From Calliopsis andreniformis (taxonomy: Eukaryota > Arthropoda > Insecta > Hymenoptera > Andrenidae): DNA of 64,000 nt. Within the stretch, counting starts at the first letter, position 1. Each line of letters begins with the position of its first letter. This document shows positions 25,215 through 38,322 of the stretch, one piece after another. The notes under the pieces are model-generated. The model was not told where the DNA came from and ran no database searches. It worked only from the letters and a program-made list of their open reading frames with translations. The DNA lies in the NCBI RefSeq assembly GCF_051401765.1, contig NW_027480422.1, positions 19,920,001 through 19,984,000 of the forward strand, in the 5' to 3' direction. A program made the translations under genes and the position numbers.

Positions 25215-25712
25215 CGTAGAAATGCCCATTACTTTCACACTGGTTGTAATTATTCCTGTTATACGATGGAATAACTGTTGTATTTTTATTTTATTTTGCG
25301 TTTCTGGCGTTGACTTCTAAGGCCCGAGCTATTCGATCTGGTGGAGCAACGCTATACAGTGAAGCCTACGTTGCCCGGAACGTAGAAATGACCATAACTA
25401 TCAGACTGGTTGCAATTATTCGTTTTATACGATGGAAAGACTGTTGTATTTGTATTGTATTTTATTGGTATGGCGTTCTCTTCTAGGGCTTTAGCTATTT
25501 GACGTGGCTGAGCAACGCCCTAGAGTGAAGCCTAGGTTGCCCGGAACGTAGAAATGACCATTACTTCCACATTGTTTGCAATTATTCATACTATACAGTG
25601 GAAAAACTGTTGTATTTATATGGCATTTTATGCTTCTGGCATTGACATCTAAGGCCCTAACTATTCGATGTGGTGGAGGAACGCCCTAGAGTGAAGCCTA
25701 GGTTGCCCGGAA
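25215..25712 (+). repeat. 3-monomer unit preceding the 5-monomer HOR
   Basis: It has the first three monomer types of the unit that follows: TTTATTTTGCGTTTC with CCCGAGC; TATCAGACTGG with GGTATGGCGTTCTC; TTCCACATTG with TATATGGCATTTTATG. About six substitutions separate it from 25,713-26,210. Confidence 0.88.
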
Positions 25713-26542
25713 CGTAGAAATGCCCATTACTTTCACACTGGTTGTAATTATTCCTGTTATACGATGGAATAACAGTTGTATTTTTATTTTATTTTGCGTT
25801 TCTGGCGTTGACTTCTAAGGCCCGAGCTATTCGATCTGGTGGAGCAACGCTATAGAGTGAAGCCTACGTTGCCCGGAACGTAGAAATGACCATAACTATC
25901 AGACTGGTTGCAATTATTCGTTTTATACGATGGAAAGACTGTTGTATTTATATTGTATTTTATTGGTATGGCGTTCTCTTCTAGGGCTTTAGCTATTTGA
26001 CGTGGCTGAGCAACGCCCTAGAGTGAAGCCTAGGTTGCCCGGAACGTAGAAATGACCATTACTTCCACATTGGTTGCAATTATTCATACTATACAGTGGA
26101 AAAACTGTTGTATTTATATGGCATTTTATGCTACTGGCATTGACATCTAAGGCCCTAACTATTCGATGTGGTGGAGCAACGCCCTAGAGTGAAGCCTAGG
26201 TTGCCCGGAACGTAGAAATGACCGTAGCTTTCACACTGGTTGCAATTATACCTGTTATACAAGGGAAAAACTGTTGTATTTATATTGTATTTTATGCTTC
26301 TGGCGTTGACTTCTTAGGCCCTAACTATTCGATCTGGTGGAGCAACGCCCTAGAGAGAAGCCTAGATTTCCCGGAACGTAGAAATGACCATTACCTTCTG
26401 GCTTCTTGCAATTATTCCTGTTGCACGATGAAAAAACTGCTGTATTTTTATTGTATTTTATGCGTCTGGAGTTGTTTACTAAGGCCCTAACTATTCGACC
26501 TGGTGGAGCAACGCCCTAGAGTGAAGCCTAGGTTGCACGGAA
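25713..26542 (+). repeat. 5-monomer higher-order repeat, unit 1
   Basis: 830 bp, exactly 5 x 166. After the three types described for the preceding 3-monomer unit come CCGTAGCTTTC with TTATACAAGGG, and CATTACCTTCTGGC with GTTTACTAAGG. I count four substitutions against the next unit (about 99.5% identity). The 90-codon open frame at 26,218-26,490 is identical in both units because the DNA is; it is not called as a gene. Confidence 0.95.
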
Positions 26543-27372
26543 CGTAGAAATGCCCATTTCTTTCACACTGGTTGTAATTATTCCTGTTATACGATGGAAT
26601 AACTGTTGTATTTTTATTTTATTTTGCGTTTCTGGCGTTGACTTCTAAGGCCCGAGCTATTCGATCTGGTGGAGCAACGCTATAGAGTGAAGCCTACGTT
26701 GCCCGGAACGTAGAAATGACCATAACTATCAGACTGGTTGCAATTATTCGTTTTATACGATGGAAAGACTGTTGTATTTATATTGTATTTTATTGGTATG
26801 GCGTTCTCTTCTAGGGCTTTAGCTATTTGACGTGGCTGAGCAACGCCCTAGAGTGAAGCCTAGGTTGCCCGGAACGTAGAAATGACCATTACTTCCACAT
26901 TGGTTGCAATTATTCATACTATACAGTGGAAAAACTGTTGTATTTATATGGCATTTTATGCTTCTGGCATTGACATCTAAGGCCCTAACTATTCGATGTG
27001 GTGGAGCAACGCCCTAGAGTGAAGCCCAGGTTGCCCGGAACGTAGAAATGACCGTAGCTTTCACACTGGTTGCAATTATACCTGTTATACAAGGGAAAAA
27101 CTGTTGTATTTATATTGTATTTTATGCTTCTGGCGTTGACTTCTTAGGCCCTAACTATTCGATCTGGTGGAGCAACGCCCTAGAGAGAAGCCTAGATTTC
27201 CCGGAACGTAGAAATGACCATTACCTTCTGGCTTCTTGCAATTATTCCTGTTGCACGATGAAAAAACTGCTGTATTTTTATTGTATTTTATGCGTCTGGA
27301 GTTGTTTACTAAGGCCCTAACTATTCGACCTGGTGGAGCAACGCCCTAGAGTGAAGCCTAGGTTGCACGGAA
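26543..27372 (+). repeat. 5-monomer higher-order repeat, unit 2
   Basis: Immediate tandem copy of 25,713-26,542. Differences: CCATTTC for CCATTAC, AACTGTTG for AACAGTTG, GCTTCTGG for GCTACTGG and GCCCAGG for GCCTAGG. This is the only place where a long higher-order unit is directly adjacent to itself. Confidence 0.95.
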
Positions 27373-28267
27373 CGTAGAAATGCCCATTACCTTCACACTG
27401 ATTGTAATTATTCCTGTTATACGATGGAATAACTGTTGTATTTATATTTTATTTTATGCTTCTGGCGTTGACTTCTAAGGCCCTAACTATTCGATATGGT
27501 GGAGTAACGCCCTAGAGCGAAACCTAGGTTGCCCGGAATGTAGAAATGACCGTTACTTTCACACTGGTTGCAATTGTTACTGTTATACGATGGACAAACT
27601 GTTGGATTTTTATTGTACGTTATGCTTCTGGCGTTGACTTCTTAGGCCCTAGCTATTCGATCTGGTGGAGCAACGCCCTAGAGAGAAGCCTAGATTGCCC
27701 GGAACGTAGAAATGACCATTACCTTCTGGCTTCTTGCAATTATTCCTGTTGTACGATGAAAAAACTGCTGTATTTTTATTGTATTTTATGCGTCTGGAGT
27801 TGTTTACTAAGGCCCTAACTATTCGATATGGTGAAGTAACGCCCTAGAGCGAAACCTAGGTTGCCCGGAACGTAGAAATGACCGTTACTTTCACACTGGT
27901 TGCAATTATTACTGTTATACGATGGACAAACTGTTGGATTTTTATTGTACGTTATGCTTCTGGCGTTGACTTCTTAGGCCCTAGCTATTGGATCTGGTGG
28001 AGCAACGCCTAGAGTGAAGCGTACGTTGCCCTGATCGTAGAAATGACCATATCTTTCACACTGGTTGCTATTATTCCTCTTATACGATGGAAAAACTGCT
28101 GTATTTTTATTGTATTTTATGCTTCGGGCGTTGACTTCTAAGGCCGTAGCTATTCGATCTGGTATAGCAACGCCCTTGGGTGAAGCCTAGGTTGGCCGGA
28201 ACGTAGAAATGGACATAACTTTCATACTGGTTGCAATTATTCGTTTTATACCGTGGAAAGACTGTTG
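27373..28267 (+). repeat. Core monomers with 2-monomer repeat
   Basis: The CCGTTACTTTC monomer with TGGACAAACTGTTGG occurs at 27,539 and again at 27,871, two monomers apart. The second copy ends in a -1 deletion (CAACGCCTAGAG near 28,009) also found near 31,326 and 31,823. The last part (28,096-28,267) repeats 23,450-23,625. Confidence 0.83.
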
Positions 28268-30343
28268 TACTTATTTTGTATTTGGTGCTCCTGGCCTTGA
28301 CTTCTTAGGCCCTAACTATTCGATCAGGTGGAGCAACGCCCTAGGGTGAAGCCTAGGTTGCCCGGAACGTAGAAAGGACCATAACTATCATAGTGGTTGC
28401 AATTATTCCTGTTATACGATAGACAAACTGTTGGATTTTGATTGTACTTTATGCTTCTGGCGTTGTCTTATAAGGCCCTATGTATTCGATCTGGTGGAGA
28501 AATGCCTCAGAGTTAAGTCTAGGATGCCCGGAACGTAGAAATTGCCGTTACTTTCACACTGGTTGCAATTATTCGTTTTATACGATGGAAAAACTGTTGT
28601 ATTTATATGGTATTTTATGTTTCTGGTGTTGACTTCTAAGGCCGCAGCTATTCGATGTGGTGGAACAACGCCCTGGAGTGAAGCCTGGGTTGCGCGGAAC
28701 GTAGAAATGACCATATCTTCCACACTGGTTGCAATTATGCCAGTTATACGATGGTAAGACTGTTGCATTTTTATTGTATTTTAAGCGTCTGGAGTTGTTT
28801 TCTAAGGCGCCAACTATTCGACCTGGTGGAGCAACGCCCTAGAGTGAAGTCTAGGTTGCACGGAACGTAGAAATGCCCATTTCTTTCACACTGGTTGTAA
28901 TTATTCCTGTTATAATATGGAATAACTGCTCTATTTTTATTTCATTTTATGCTTCTGGCGTTGACTTCTAATGCCCTAGCTATTCGATCTGGTGGAGCAA
29001 CGCCCTAGGGTGAAGCCTAGGTTGCCCGCAACGTAGAAATGACCTTTACCTTCACTCTGGTTGCCATTATTCCTGTTATACGATGGAAAACCTGTTGTAT
29101 CTTTATTGTATTTTATGCCTCTGTCGTTGACTTCTTAGGCCCTAACCATTGGATCTGGTGGACCAACGCCCTAGAGTGAAGCCTAGGTTGCTCGGAACGT
29201 AGAAATGACCATAACTTTCACACTGGCTGCAATTATTCGTTTTATACAATGGAAAAACTGTTCTATTTATTTTGTATTTTATGCTTCGGGCGTTGACTTC
29301 TAAGGCCCTAACTATTCGATTTGGTGGAGCAACGCTCTAGAGTGAAGCCTAGGTTATCCAGAACGTAGAAATGACCATTACCTTCACACTGCTTGCAATT
29401 ATACATTTTATACGATGGAAAAACTGCGGTACTTATGTTGTATTTTATTCTTCTGGCGTTGAATTCTAAGTCCATAGCTATTCGATCTGGTGGAGCAACG
29501 CCCTACAGTGAAGCCTAGGTTACACGGAACATAGAAATGATCAGTACTTTCACACTGGTTGCAGCTTTCCTGTTATACGATGGAAAAACTGTTGCATTTT
29601 TATTGTATTTTATGCTTCTGGCGTTGTATTCAAAGTCCCTAACTATTCGATCTGGTGGAGCAACGCCCTGGAGTTAAGCCTAGGTTGCCCGGAACGTAGA
29701 GATGACCATAACTTTCACACTGGATGCAATTATCTATTTTATACGATGGAAGAACTGCTGTACATATATCGTATTTTATGCTTTTGGCGTTGACTTCTTA
29801 GGTCCTAACTATTCGATCTGGTGGAGCAACGCCCTAGAGTGAAGCCTAGGTTGCCCGGAACGTAGAAATGGCCATAACTTTCACAATGGTTGCAATTATT
29901 CGTTATATACAATGGAAAAACTGTTCTATTTATTTTGTATTTTATGCTTATGGCGCTGACTTCTAAGGCCGTAGCTGTTCGATGTGTTGGAGCAACTCTC
30001 TTGAGTGAGTCCTAGGTTGCCAGGAACGTAGAAATGACCATATCTTTCACACTTTTTGCAATTATTCCAGTTATACGGTGGAAAAGCTGTTGTATTTATA
30101 TTGTATTTAATGATTCTGGCGTTGACTTCTAAGGCCATAGCTATTCGACGTGGTCGAGCAACGCCCTCGAGTGAAGCCTAGGTTGCCCGGAACGTAGAAA
30201 TTACCAACACTTTCACACTGGTTGCAATTATTCCTGTCATCCGATGGAAAAACTGTTGCATCTATTTTGTATTTTATGCTTCTGGCGTTGACTTCTTAGG
30301 TCCTAGCTATTGGATCTGGTGGAGCAACGCCCTAGGGTGAAGC
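28268..30343 (+). repeat. Long core block, copy 3 of 3
   Basis: It aligns to 20,137-22,710 with the offset stepping from 8131 to 7799 to 7633, each step a whole number of monomers (two, then one, missing here). It shares the -1 GCAGCTTTCC near 29,565. It then continues into a 5-monomer unit as copy 2 continues into 25,215. Confidence 0.88.
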
Positions 30344-30358
30344 CTAGGCTGCCCGGAA

Positions 30359-31140
30359 CGTAGAAATGCCCATTACTTTCACACTGGTTGTAATTATTCC
30401 TGTTATACGATGGAATAACTGTTGTATTTTTATTTTATTTTGCGTTTCTGGCGTTGACTTCTAAGGCCCGAGCTATTCGATCTGGTGGAGCAACGCTATA
30501 GAGTGAAGCCTACGTTGCCCGGAACGTAGAAATGACCATAACTATCAGACTGGTTGCAATTATTCGTTTTATACGATGGAAAGACTGTTGTATTTATATT
30601 GTATTTTATTGGTATGGCGTTCTCTTCTAGGGCTTTAGCTATTTGACGTGGCTGAGCAACGCCCTAGAGTGAAGCCTAGGTTGCCCGGAACGTAGAAATG
30701 ACCATTACTTCCACATTGTTTGCAATTATTCATTCTATACAGTGGAAAAACTGTTGTATTTATATGGCATTTTATGCTTCTGGCATTGACATCTAAGGCC
30801 CTAACTATTCGATGTGGTGGAGCAACGCCCTAGAGTGAAGCCTAGGTTGCCCGGAACGTAGAAATGACCGTAGCTTTCACACTGGTTGCAATTATACCTG
30901 TTATACAAGGGAAAAACTGTTGTATTTATATTGTATTTTATGCATCTGGCGTTGACATCTTAGGCCCTAACTATTCGATCTGGTGGAGCAACGCCCTAGA
31001 GAGAAGCCTAGATTTCCCGGAACGTAGAAATGACCATTACCTTCTGGCTTCTTGCAATTATTCCTGTTGTACGATGAAAAAACTGCTGTATTTTTATTGT
31101 ATTTTATGCGTCTGGAGTTGTTTACTAAGGCCCTAACTAT
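30359..31140 (+). repeat. 5-monomer higher-order repeat, dispersed third unit
   Basis: Same five monomer types in the same order as 25,713-26,542, with several substitutions (CATTCTATACAG for CATACTATACAG, GTTGTACG for GTTGCACG, GCATCTGG for GCTTCTGG). The match ends near 31,140, before the fifth monomer is complete. It was carried along with the larger block starting at 28,268. Confidence 0.88.
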
Positions 31141-32514
31141 TCGATATGGTGGAGTAACGCCCTAGAGCGAAACCTAGGTTGCCCGGAATGTAGAAATGAC
31201 CGTTACTTTCACACTGGTTGCAATTGTTACTGTTATACGATGGACAAACTGTTGGATTTTTATTGTACGTTATGCTTCTGGCGTTGACTTCTTAGGCCCT
31301 AGCTATTGGATCTGGTGGAGCAACGCCTAGAGTGAAGCGTACGTTGCTCTGATCGTAGAAATGACCATAACTATCAGACTGGTTGCAATTATTCGTTTTA
31401 TACGATGGAAAGACTGTTGTATTTATATTGTATTTTATTGGTATGGCGTTGTCTTCTAGGGCCGTAGCTATTTGTCGTGGCCGAGCAACGCCCTAGAGTG
31501 AAGCCAAGGTTGCACGGAACGTAGAAATGCCCATCACTTTCACACTGGTTGCAATTATTCCTGTTATACGATGGAATAACTGTTGTATTTATATTTTATT
31601 TTATGCTTCTGGCGTTGTTTTCTAAGGCCCTAACTATTCGATGTGGTGGAGCAACGTCCTAGAGCGAAACCTAGGTTACGCGGAACGTAGAAATGACCAT
31701 TACTTTCACACTGGTTGCAATTATTCCTGTTATACGATGGACAAACTGTTGGATATTTATTCTACGTTATGCTTCTGGCTTTGACTTCTAAGGCCCTAAC
31801 TATTGGATCTGGTGGAGCAACGCCTAGAGTGAAGCCTAGGTTGCCCGGAACGTAGAAATGACCATAACCTTCATACTGATTGCAATTATTCGTTTTATAC
31901 GATGGAAAAACTGTTGTACTTATATTGTATGTTATGCTTCTGGCGTTGAGTTCTTAGGCCCTAACTATTCGATCTGGTGGAACAACGCCCTAGAGTGAAG
32001 CCACGGTTGCCCGGAACGTAGAAATGACCATCACTTTCACACTGGTTGCAATTACTCCTGTTATACGATGGAAAAACTGTTGTATCTATTTTGTATTTTA
32101 TGCTTCTTGCGTTGACTTCTTAGGTCCTATCTATTGGATCTGGTGGAGCAACGCCCTCTGATGAAGCCCAGGTTGCCCGGAACGTAGAAATGACCATAAA
32201 ATTCATACTGATTGCATTTATTCGTATTATACGATGGAAAGTCTGTTGTATTTATATTGTATTTTATGATTCTGGCGTTGACTTCTAAGGCCGCAGCTAT
32301 TCGATCTGGTGGTGCAACGCTCTAGGGTGAAGCCTAGGTTGCCCGGAACTTAGAAGTGACCATCACCTTCACTCTGGTTGCAATTATACCTGTTATACAA
32401 TGGAAAAACTGTTGTATTTATATTGTATTTTATGCTTCTGCCGTTGACTTCTTAGGCCCTAACTATTCGATCTGGTGGAGCAACGCCCTATAGAGAAGCC
32501 TAGATTGCCCGGAA
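31141..32514 (+). repeat. Mixed core monomers
   Basis: It begins with the CCGTTACTTTC monomer of 27,539. Two -1 deletions of the CAACGCCTAGAG type (near 31,326 and 31,823) lie three monomers apart. From about 32,182 the CATAAAATTCATACTG monomer resembles 34,012. No non-satellite sequence was seen. Confidence 0.8.
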
Positions 32515-34671
32515 CGTAGAAATGACCATCACTTTCACACTGGTTGCAATTACTCCTGTTATACGATGGAAAAACTGTTGTATCTATTGTGTATTTTATG
32601 CTTCTTGCGTTGACTTCTTAGGTCCTAACTATTGGATCTGGTGGAGCAACGCCATCTGATGAAGCCCAGGTTGCCCGGAACGTAGAAATGACAATTACTT
32701 TCACACTGGTTGCAATTATTCGTTCTATACAATGGAAAAACTGTTCTATTTATTTTGTATTTTATGCTTCGGGCGTTGACATCTAAGGTCCTAACTATTC
32801 GATCTGGTGGAACAACGCCCTAGAGTGAAGATTAGGCTGCTAGGGACGTAGAAATGACCATAACTTTCACACTGGTTGCAATTATTGGTTTTATACAATG
32901 GAAAAAATGTCCTATTTATTTTGTATTTTATGCTTCGGGCGTTGACATCTAAGGCCCTAACTATTCGATCTGGTGAAGCAGCGCCCTAGAGTGAAGCCTA
33001 GGTTGCCCGGAACGTAGAAATGACCATTACCTTCACACTGGTTGCAATTATTCCTGTTGTACGAAGAAAAAACTGCTGTATTTTTATTGTATTTTATGCG
33101 TCTGGAATTGTTTTCTAAGGCCCTAACTATTCGATGTGGTGGAGCAACGCCCTAGAGCGAAACCTAGGTTGCGCGGAACGTAGAAATGACCATTACCTTC
33201 ACACTTCATACAATTATACACTTTATACGATGGAAAAACTGTTGTACTTATGTTGTATTTTGTTCTTCTGGCGCTGAATTCTAAGTCCCTAGCTATTCCA
33301 TCTGGTGGAACAATGCCCTAGAGTGAAGCCTAGGTCACCCGGAACATAGAAATGACCAGTACTTTCACACTGGTTGCAGCTTTCCTGTTACACGATGGAA
33401 AAACTGTTGCATTTTTATTGTATTTTATGCTTCTGGCGTAGTATTCAAAGTCCCTAACTATTCGATCTGGAGGAGCAACGCTCTAGAGTGAAGCCTAGGT
33501 TGCCCGGAATGAAGAAATGACCATCACTTTCACACTGGTGGCAATTATACCTGTTACGCGATGGAAAAACTTTTGTATTTTTATTGTATTTTAAGCTTCG
33601 GGCGCTGACTTCTAAGGTCCGAACTATTGGATCTGGTGGAGCAACGCCCTGGAGTTAAGCCTAGGTTGCCCGTATTGTAGAATTGATCATATCTTTCACA
33701 CTGGTTGCAATTATTCCTGTTATACGATGGAAAAACTGTTGTATTTCTATTGAATTTTATGCTTCTGGGATTGGCTTCTTAGGCCCTAGCTATTCGATCT
33801 GGTGGAGCAACGCCCTAGAGAGAAGCCTAGATTGCCCGGAACGTAGAAATGACCATCACTTTCACACTGGTTGCAATTACTCCTGTTATACGATGGAAAA
33901 ACTGTTGTATCTATTGTGTATTTTATGCTTCTTGCGTTGACTTCTTAGGTCCTAACTATTGGATCTGGTGGAGCAACGCCATCTGATGAAGCCCAGGTTG
34001 CCCGGAACGTAGAAATGACCATAACTTTCATACTGATTGCATTTATTCGTATTATACGATGGAAAGTCTGTTGTATTTATATTGTATTTTATGCTTCTGG
34101 TGTTGACTTCTTAGGCCCTAACTATTCGATCTGGTGGAGCAACGCCCTAGAGAGAAGCCTAGATTACCCGGAACGTAGAAATGACCATTACCTTCTGGCT
34201 TGTTGCAATTATTCCTGTTGTACGATGAAAAAACTGCTGTATTTTTATTGTATGTTATGCGTCTGGAGCTGTTTTCCAAGGCCCTAAATATTCGATGTGG
34301 TGGAGCAACGCCCTAGAGCGAAACCTAGGTTGCCCGGAACGTAGAAATGACCATCACTTTCACACTGGTTGCAATTATTCCTGTTATACGATGGAAAAAT
34401 TGTTGTATTTATATTGTATTTGATGCTTCTGCTGTAGACTTCTTAGGCCCTAGCTACTCGATCTGGAGGAACAACGCCCTAGAGTGAAGCCTAGGTTGCC
34501 CGGAACGTAGAAATGACCATTACTTTCACACTGGTTGCAATTATTCGTTCTATACAATGGAAAAACTGTTCTATTTATTTTGTATTTTATGCTTCGGGCG
34601 TTGACATCTAAGGCCCTAACTATTCGATCTGGTGGAACAACGCCCTAGAGTGAAGATTAGGCTGCTAGGGA
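32515..34671 (+). repeat. Mixed core stretch with 8- and 11-monomer echoes
   Basis: 32,515-32,680 recurs at 33,842-34,007 (8 monomers minus 1 bp; mark CATCTGATGAAGCCC). About 32,681-33,013 recurs at about 34,506-34,838 (11 monomers minus 1 bp; marks GATTAGGCTGCTAGGGACG and AAAATGTCC). A further -1 GCAGCTTTCC near 33,380 is shared with the long core block. Confidence 0.82.
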
Positions 34672-37600
34672 CGTAGAAATGACCATAACTTTCACACTGG
34701 TTGCAATTATTGGTTTTATACAATGGAAAAAATGTCCTCTTTATTTTGTATTTTATGCATCGGGCGTTGACATCTAAGGCCCTAACTATTCGATCTGGTG
34801 AAGCAGCGACCTAGAGTGAAGCCTAGGTTGCCCGGAACGTAGAAATGACCATTACCTTCACACTGGTTGCAATTATTCGATTCATACAATGGAAAAACTG
34901 TTCTATTTATTTTGTATTTTATGCTTCGGGCGTTGACATCTAAGGCCCTAACTATTCCATCTGGAGGAGCAACGCTCTAGAGTGAAGCCTAGGTTGCCCG
35001 GAACGTAGAAATGACCATAACTTTCACACTGGTTGCAATTATTCGTTTTATACAACGGAAAAACTGTTCTATTTATTTTGTATTTTATGCTTTGGGCGTT
35101 GACTTCTAAGGCGCTAACTATTCCATCTGGTGGAGCAACGCTCTAGAGTGAAGCCTAGGTTGCCCAGAACGTAGAAATGACCATTACCTTCACACTGCTT
35201 GCAATTATACATTTTATACGTTGGAAAAACTATTGCACATATGTTGTATTTCATTCTTCTGGCGCTGAATTCTAAGTCCCTATCTATTCGATCTGGTGGA
35301 GCAACGCCCTAGAGTGAAGCCTAGGTTGCGCGGAACGTATAAGTGACCATAGCTTTCATACTGGTTGCACTTATTCGTTTTATACGATGGAAAAACTGTT
35401 GTATTTTTCTTTTATTTCATGCTTCTAGCGTTGACTTCTAAGTCCCTAGCTATTCGATCTGGTGGAGCAACGCCCTAGAGTGAAGCCTAGGTTGCCCGGG
35501 ACGTAGACATGACCATCACCTTCACTCTGGTTGCAATTATTCATTTTATACAATGGAAGAACTGTTGTATTTATATCGATTTTTATAGCTATGGCGTTGA
35601 CTTCTAAGGCCGTAGCCATTCGATGTGGTGGAGCAATGCCCTAGAGTGAAACCTAGGATGCCCGCAACGTAGAAATGACCATACCTTTCACACTGGTTGC
35701 ATTTATTCGTTTTATACCGTGGAAAAACTGTTGTATTTATATTGTATTTTATGCGTCTGGAGTTGTTTTCTAAGGCGCTATCTATTCGACCTGGTGGACC
35801 AACGCCCTAGAGTGAAGCCTAGGTTGCCCGGAACGTAGAAATGACCATCACTTTCACACTGGTTGCAATTATTCCTGTTATACGATGGAAAAACTGTTGT
35901 ATTTATATTGTATTTTATGCGTCTGGAGTTGTTTTCTAAGGCCCTAACTATTCGACCTGGTGGACCAACGCCCTGGAGTGAAGCCTAGGTTGCAGGGAAC
36001 GTAGAAATGCCCATCACTTTCACACTGGTTGTAATTATTCCTGTTATACGATGGAATAGCTGTTGTATTTCTATTTTATTTTGTGCTTCTGGCGTTGACT
36101 TCTAAGGCGCTAGCTATTCGATCTGGTGGTGCAACGCTCTAGAGTGAAGCCTAGGTTGCCAGGAACGTAGAAATGACGATTACCTTCACCCTGATTGCAA
36201 TTATTCCTATTATACGATGGAAAGACTGTTGTATTTTTATTGTATTTTATGCTTCTGGCGTTAAATTCTAAGTCCCTAACTATGCTATCTGGTGCAGCAA
36301 CGCCCTACAGTTAAGCCTAGGTGCCCGGAACGTAGAAATGACCATAACTTTCACACTGTTTGCAATCATTCATTTTATACGATGGAAAAGCTGTTGTATT
36401 TATATTGTATTTTATGCTTCTGGAGTTGACTTCTAAGGCCGTAGCTAATCGATGTGGTGGGGCAACGCCCTAGAGTGAAGCCTAGGTTGCCCGGAACGCA
36501 GAAATGACCATTACTTCCACACTTTTTGCGATTATTCATTTTATACGGTGGAAAAACTGTAGTATTTATATTGAATTTAATGCTTCTGGCGTTGACTTCT
36601 AAGGCCGTAGCAATTCGATGTGGTGGAGCAACTCTTTAGAGTGAAGCCTAGGTTGCCTGGAACGTAGAAATGACCACCACTTTCACACTGGTTGCAATTA
36701 TTCCTGTTATACGATGGAAAAACTGTTGTATTTATATTGTATTTTATGCGTCTGGAGTTGTTTTCTAAGGCCCTAACTATTCGACCTGGTGGACCAACGC
36801 CCTGGAGTGAAGCCTAGGTTGCAGGGAACGTAGAAATGCCCATTACTTTCACACTGGTTGTACTTTTTCCTGTTATACGATGGAAAAGCTGTTGTATTTA
36901 TATTGTATTTTATGCTTCTGGCGTTGACTTCTGAGGCCCTAGCTATTCTATCTGGCGGAGCAACGCCCTAGAGTGAAGCCTAGATTGCCCGGAACATAGA
37001 AATGACCATTACCTTCACGCTTCTTGCAATTATTCCTGTTATACGATGAAAAAACTATTGTATTTTTATTGTATTTTATGCTTCAGGCGTTGACTTCTAA
37101 GGCCGTAGCTATACGATGTGGTGGAGCAACGCCCTAGAGTGAAGCCTAGGTTGCTCGGAACGTGGAAATGGCCATTACTTTCACACTGGTTGCAATTATT
37201 CGCTTTGTAAGATGGAAAAAGTGTTGTACATTTATCGTATTTTATTCTTCTGGCGTTGACTTCTTAGGACCTAACTATTGGATCTGGTGGAGCAACGCCC
37301 TAGAGTGAAGCCTAGGTTGTCCGGAACGTAGAAATGACCATTACTTTCACTCTGGCTGCAATTTTTCCTGCTATACGATGGAAAAGTTGTTGGATTTTTA
37401 TTGTATTTTATGCTTCAGCATTTGACTTCTAATGCCCTAGCTATTCGACCTGGAGGAGCAACGCCCTCGAGTGAAGCCTAGGTTGCCCGGATCGTAGAAG
37501 AGACCATTACTATCACACTGGTTGCAATAATTCATTTCATAGAACGGAAAAACTGTTGTTATTTTAGTTCATTTTATGGTTCTGGCGTTGACTTCTAATG

Positions 37601-37912
37601 CCATAGCTATTAGATCAGGAGGAGCAACGCCCTCGAGTGAAGCCTGGGTTGCCCAGAACGTCGAAATGACCATTACTTTCACACTGTTTGCAATTATTCA
37701 TTTCATTGAATGGAAAAACTGTTGTATTTATATTGTATTTTATGCTTCTGGCGTTGATTTCATAGGCCCAAACTATTCGATCTGGTGGACCAACGCCCTA
37801 GAGTGAAGCCGAGGGTGCACGGAACGCAGAAGTGACCATACCTTTCACACTGGTTGCAATTATTCGTTTTATACAATGGAAGAACTGTTCGATTTGTTTT
37901 GTATTTTATGCT
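34672..37912 (+). repeat. 22-monomer higher-order segment, copy 1 (3.24 kb)
   Basis: This recurs at 38,323-41,563, 3651 bp (22 monomers minus 1 bp) downstream. Comparing by eye I find only four substitutions, at 35,088, 35,702, 36,522 and 36,863, so identity is about 99.9%. A -1 deletion (AGGTGCCCGG near 36,321) is present in both copies. Neighbouring monomers inside the segment differ far more from each other, so the unit moved as a whole and recently. Confidence 0.95.
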
Positions 37913-38322
37913 TCGGGCGTTGACTTCTAAGGACCTAACTATTCGATCTGGTGGAGCAGCGCCCTAGAGTGAAGCCTAGGTTGCCCGGAACGTAGAAATG
38001 ACCATAACTTTCACACTGGTTGCTATTATTCGTTTTATACGATGGAAAAACTGTTGTACTTATATTGTATTTTATTCTTCTGGCGTTGACTACATAGGCC
38101 CTATGTATTCGATCTGGTGGAGCAACGACCTAGAGTGAAGCCTAGGTTGCCCGGATCGTAGAAATGACCATGACTTACAAACTGGTTGCAATTATTCGTT
38201 TTATACGATTGAAAAGCTGTTTTATTTATATTGTAAATCATGCTTCTGGCGTAGACTTCGAAGGCCGTAGCTATTCGATGTGGTGGAATAACGCCCTAGA
38301 GTGAAGCCTAGGTTGCCCGGAA
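37913..38322 (+). repeat. Spacer of 2.5 monomers between the 22-monomer copies
   Basis: It is absent after copy 2 at 41,563 but matched at about 43,222-43,632. Marks are GACTACATAGGCCCTATG, GATTGAAAAGCTG and TATTGTAAATCATGC. 37,493-38,322 therefore also pairs with 42,803-43,632 at an offset of 5310 (32 monomers minus 2 bp). Confidence 0.87.

Noticed and set aside
26218..26490. Recurring plus-strand frame beginning ATGACC... and giving a hydrophobic peptide of about 46 residues per monomer
   Set aside because: It is open only in monomers with TTCTTAGG; those with TTCTAAGG have an in-frame TAA, and most end at GAGTGA. It follows from low stop density in one frame, with no sign of selection. 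Satellite transcription could still be tested with RNA-seq.
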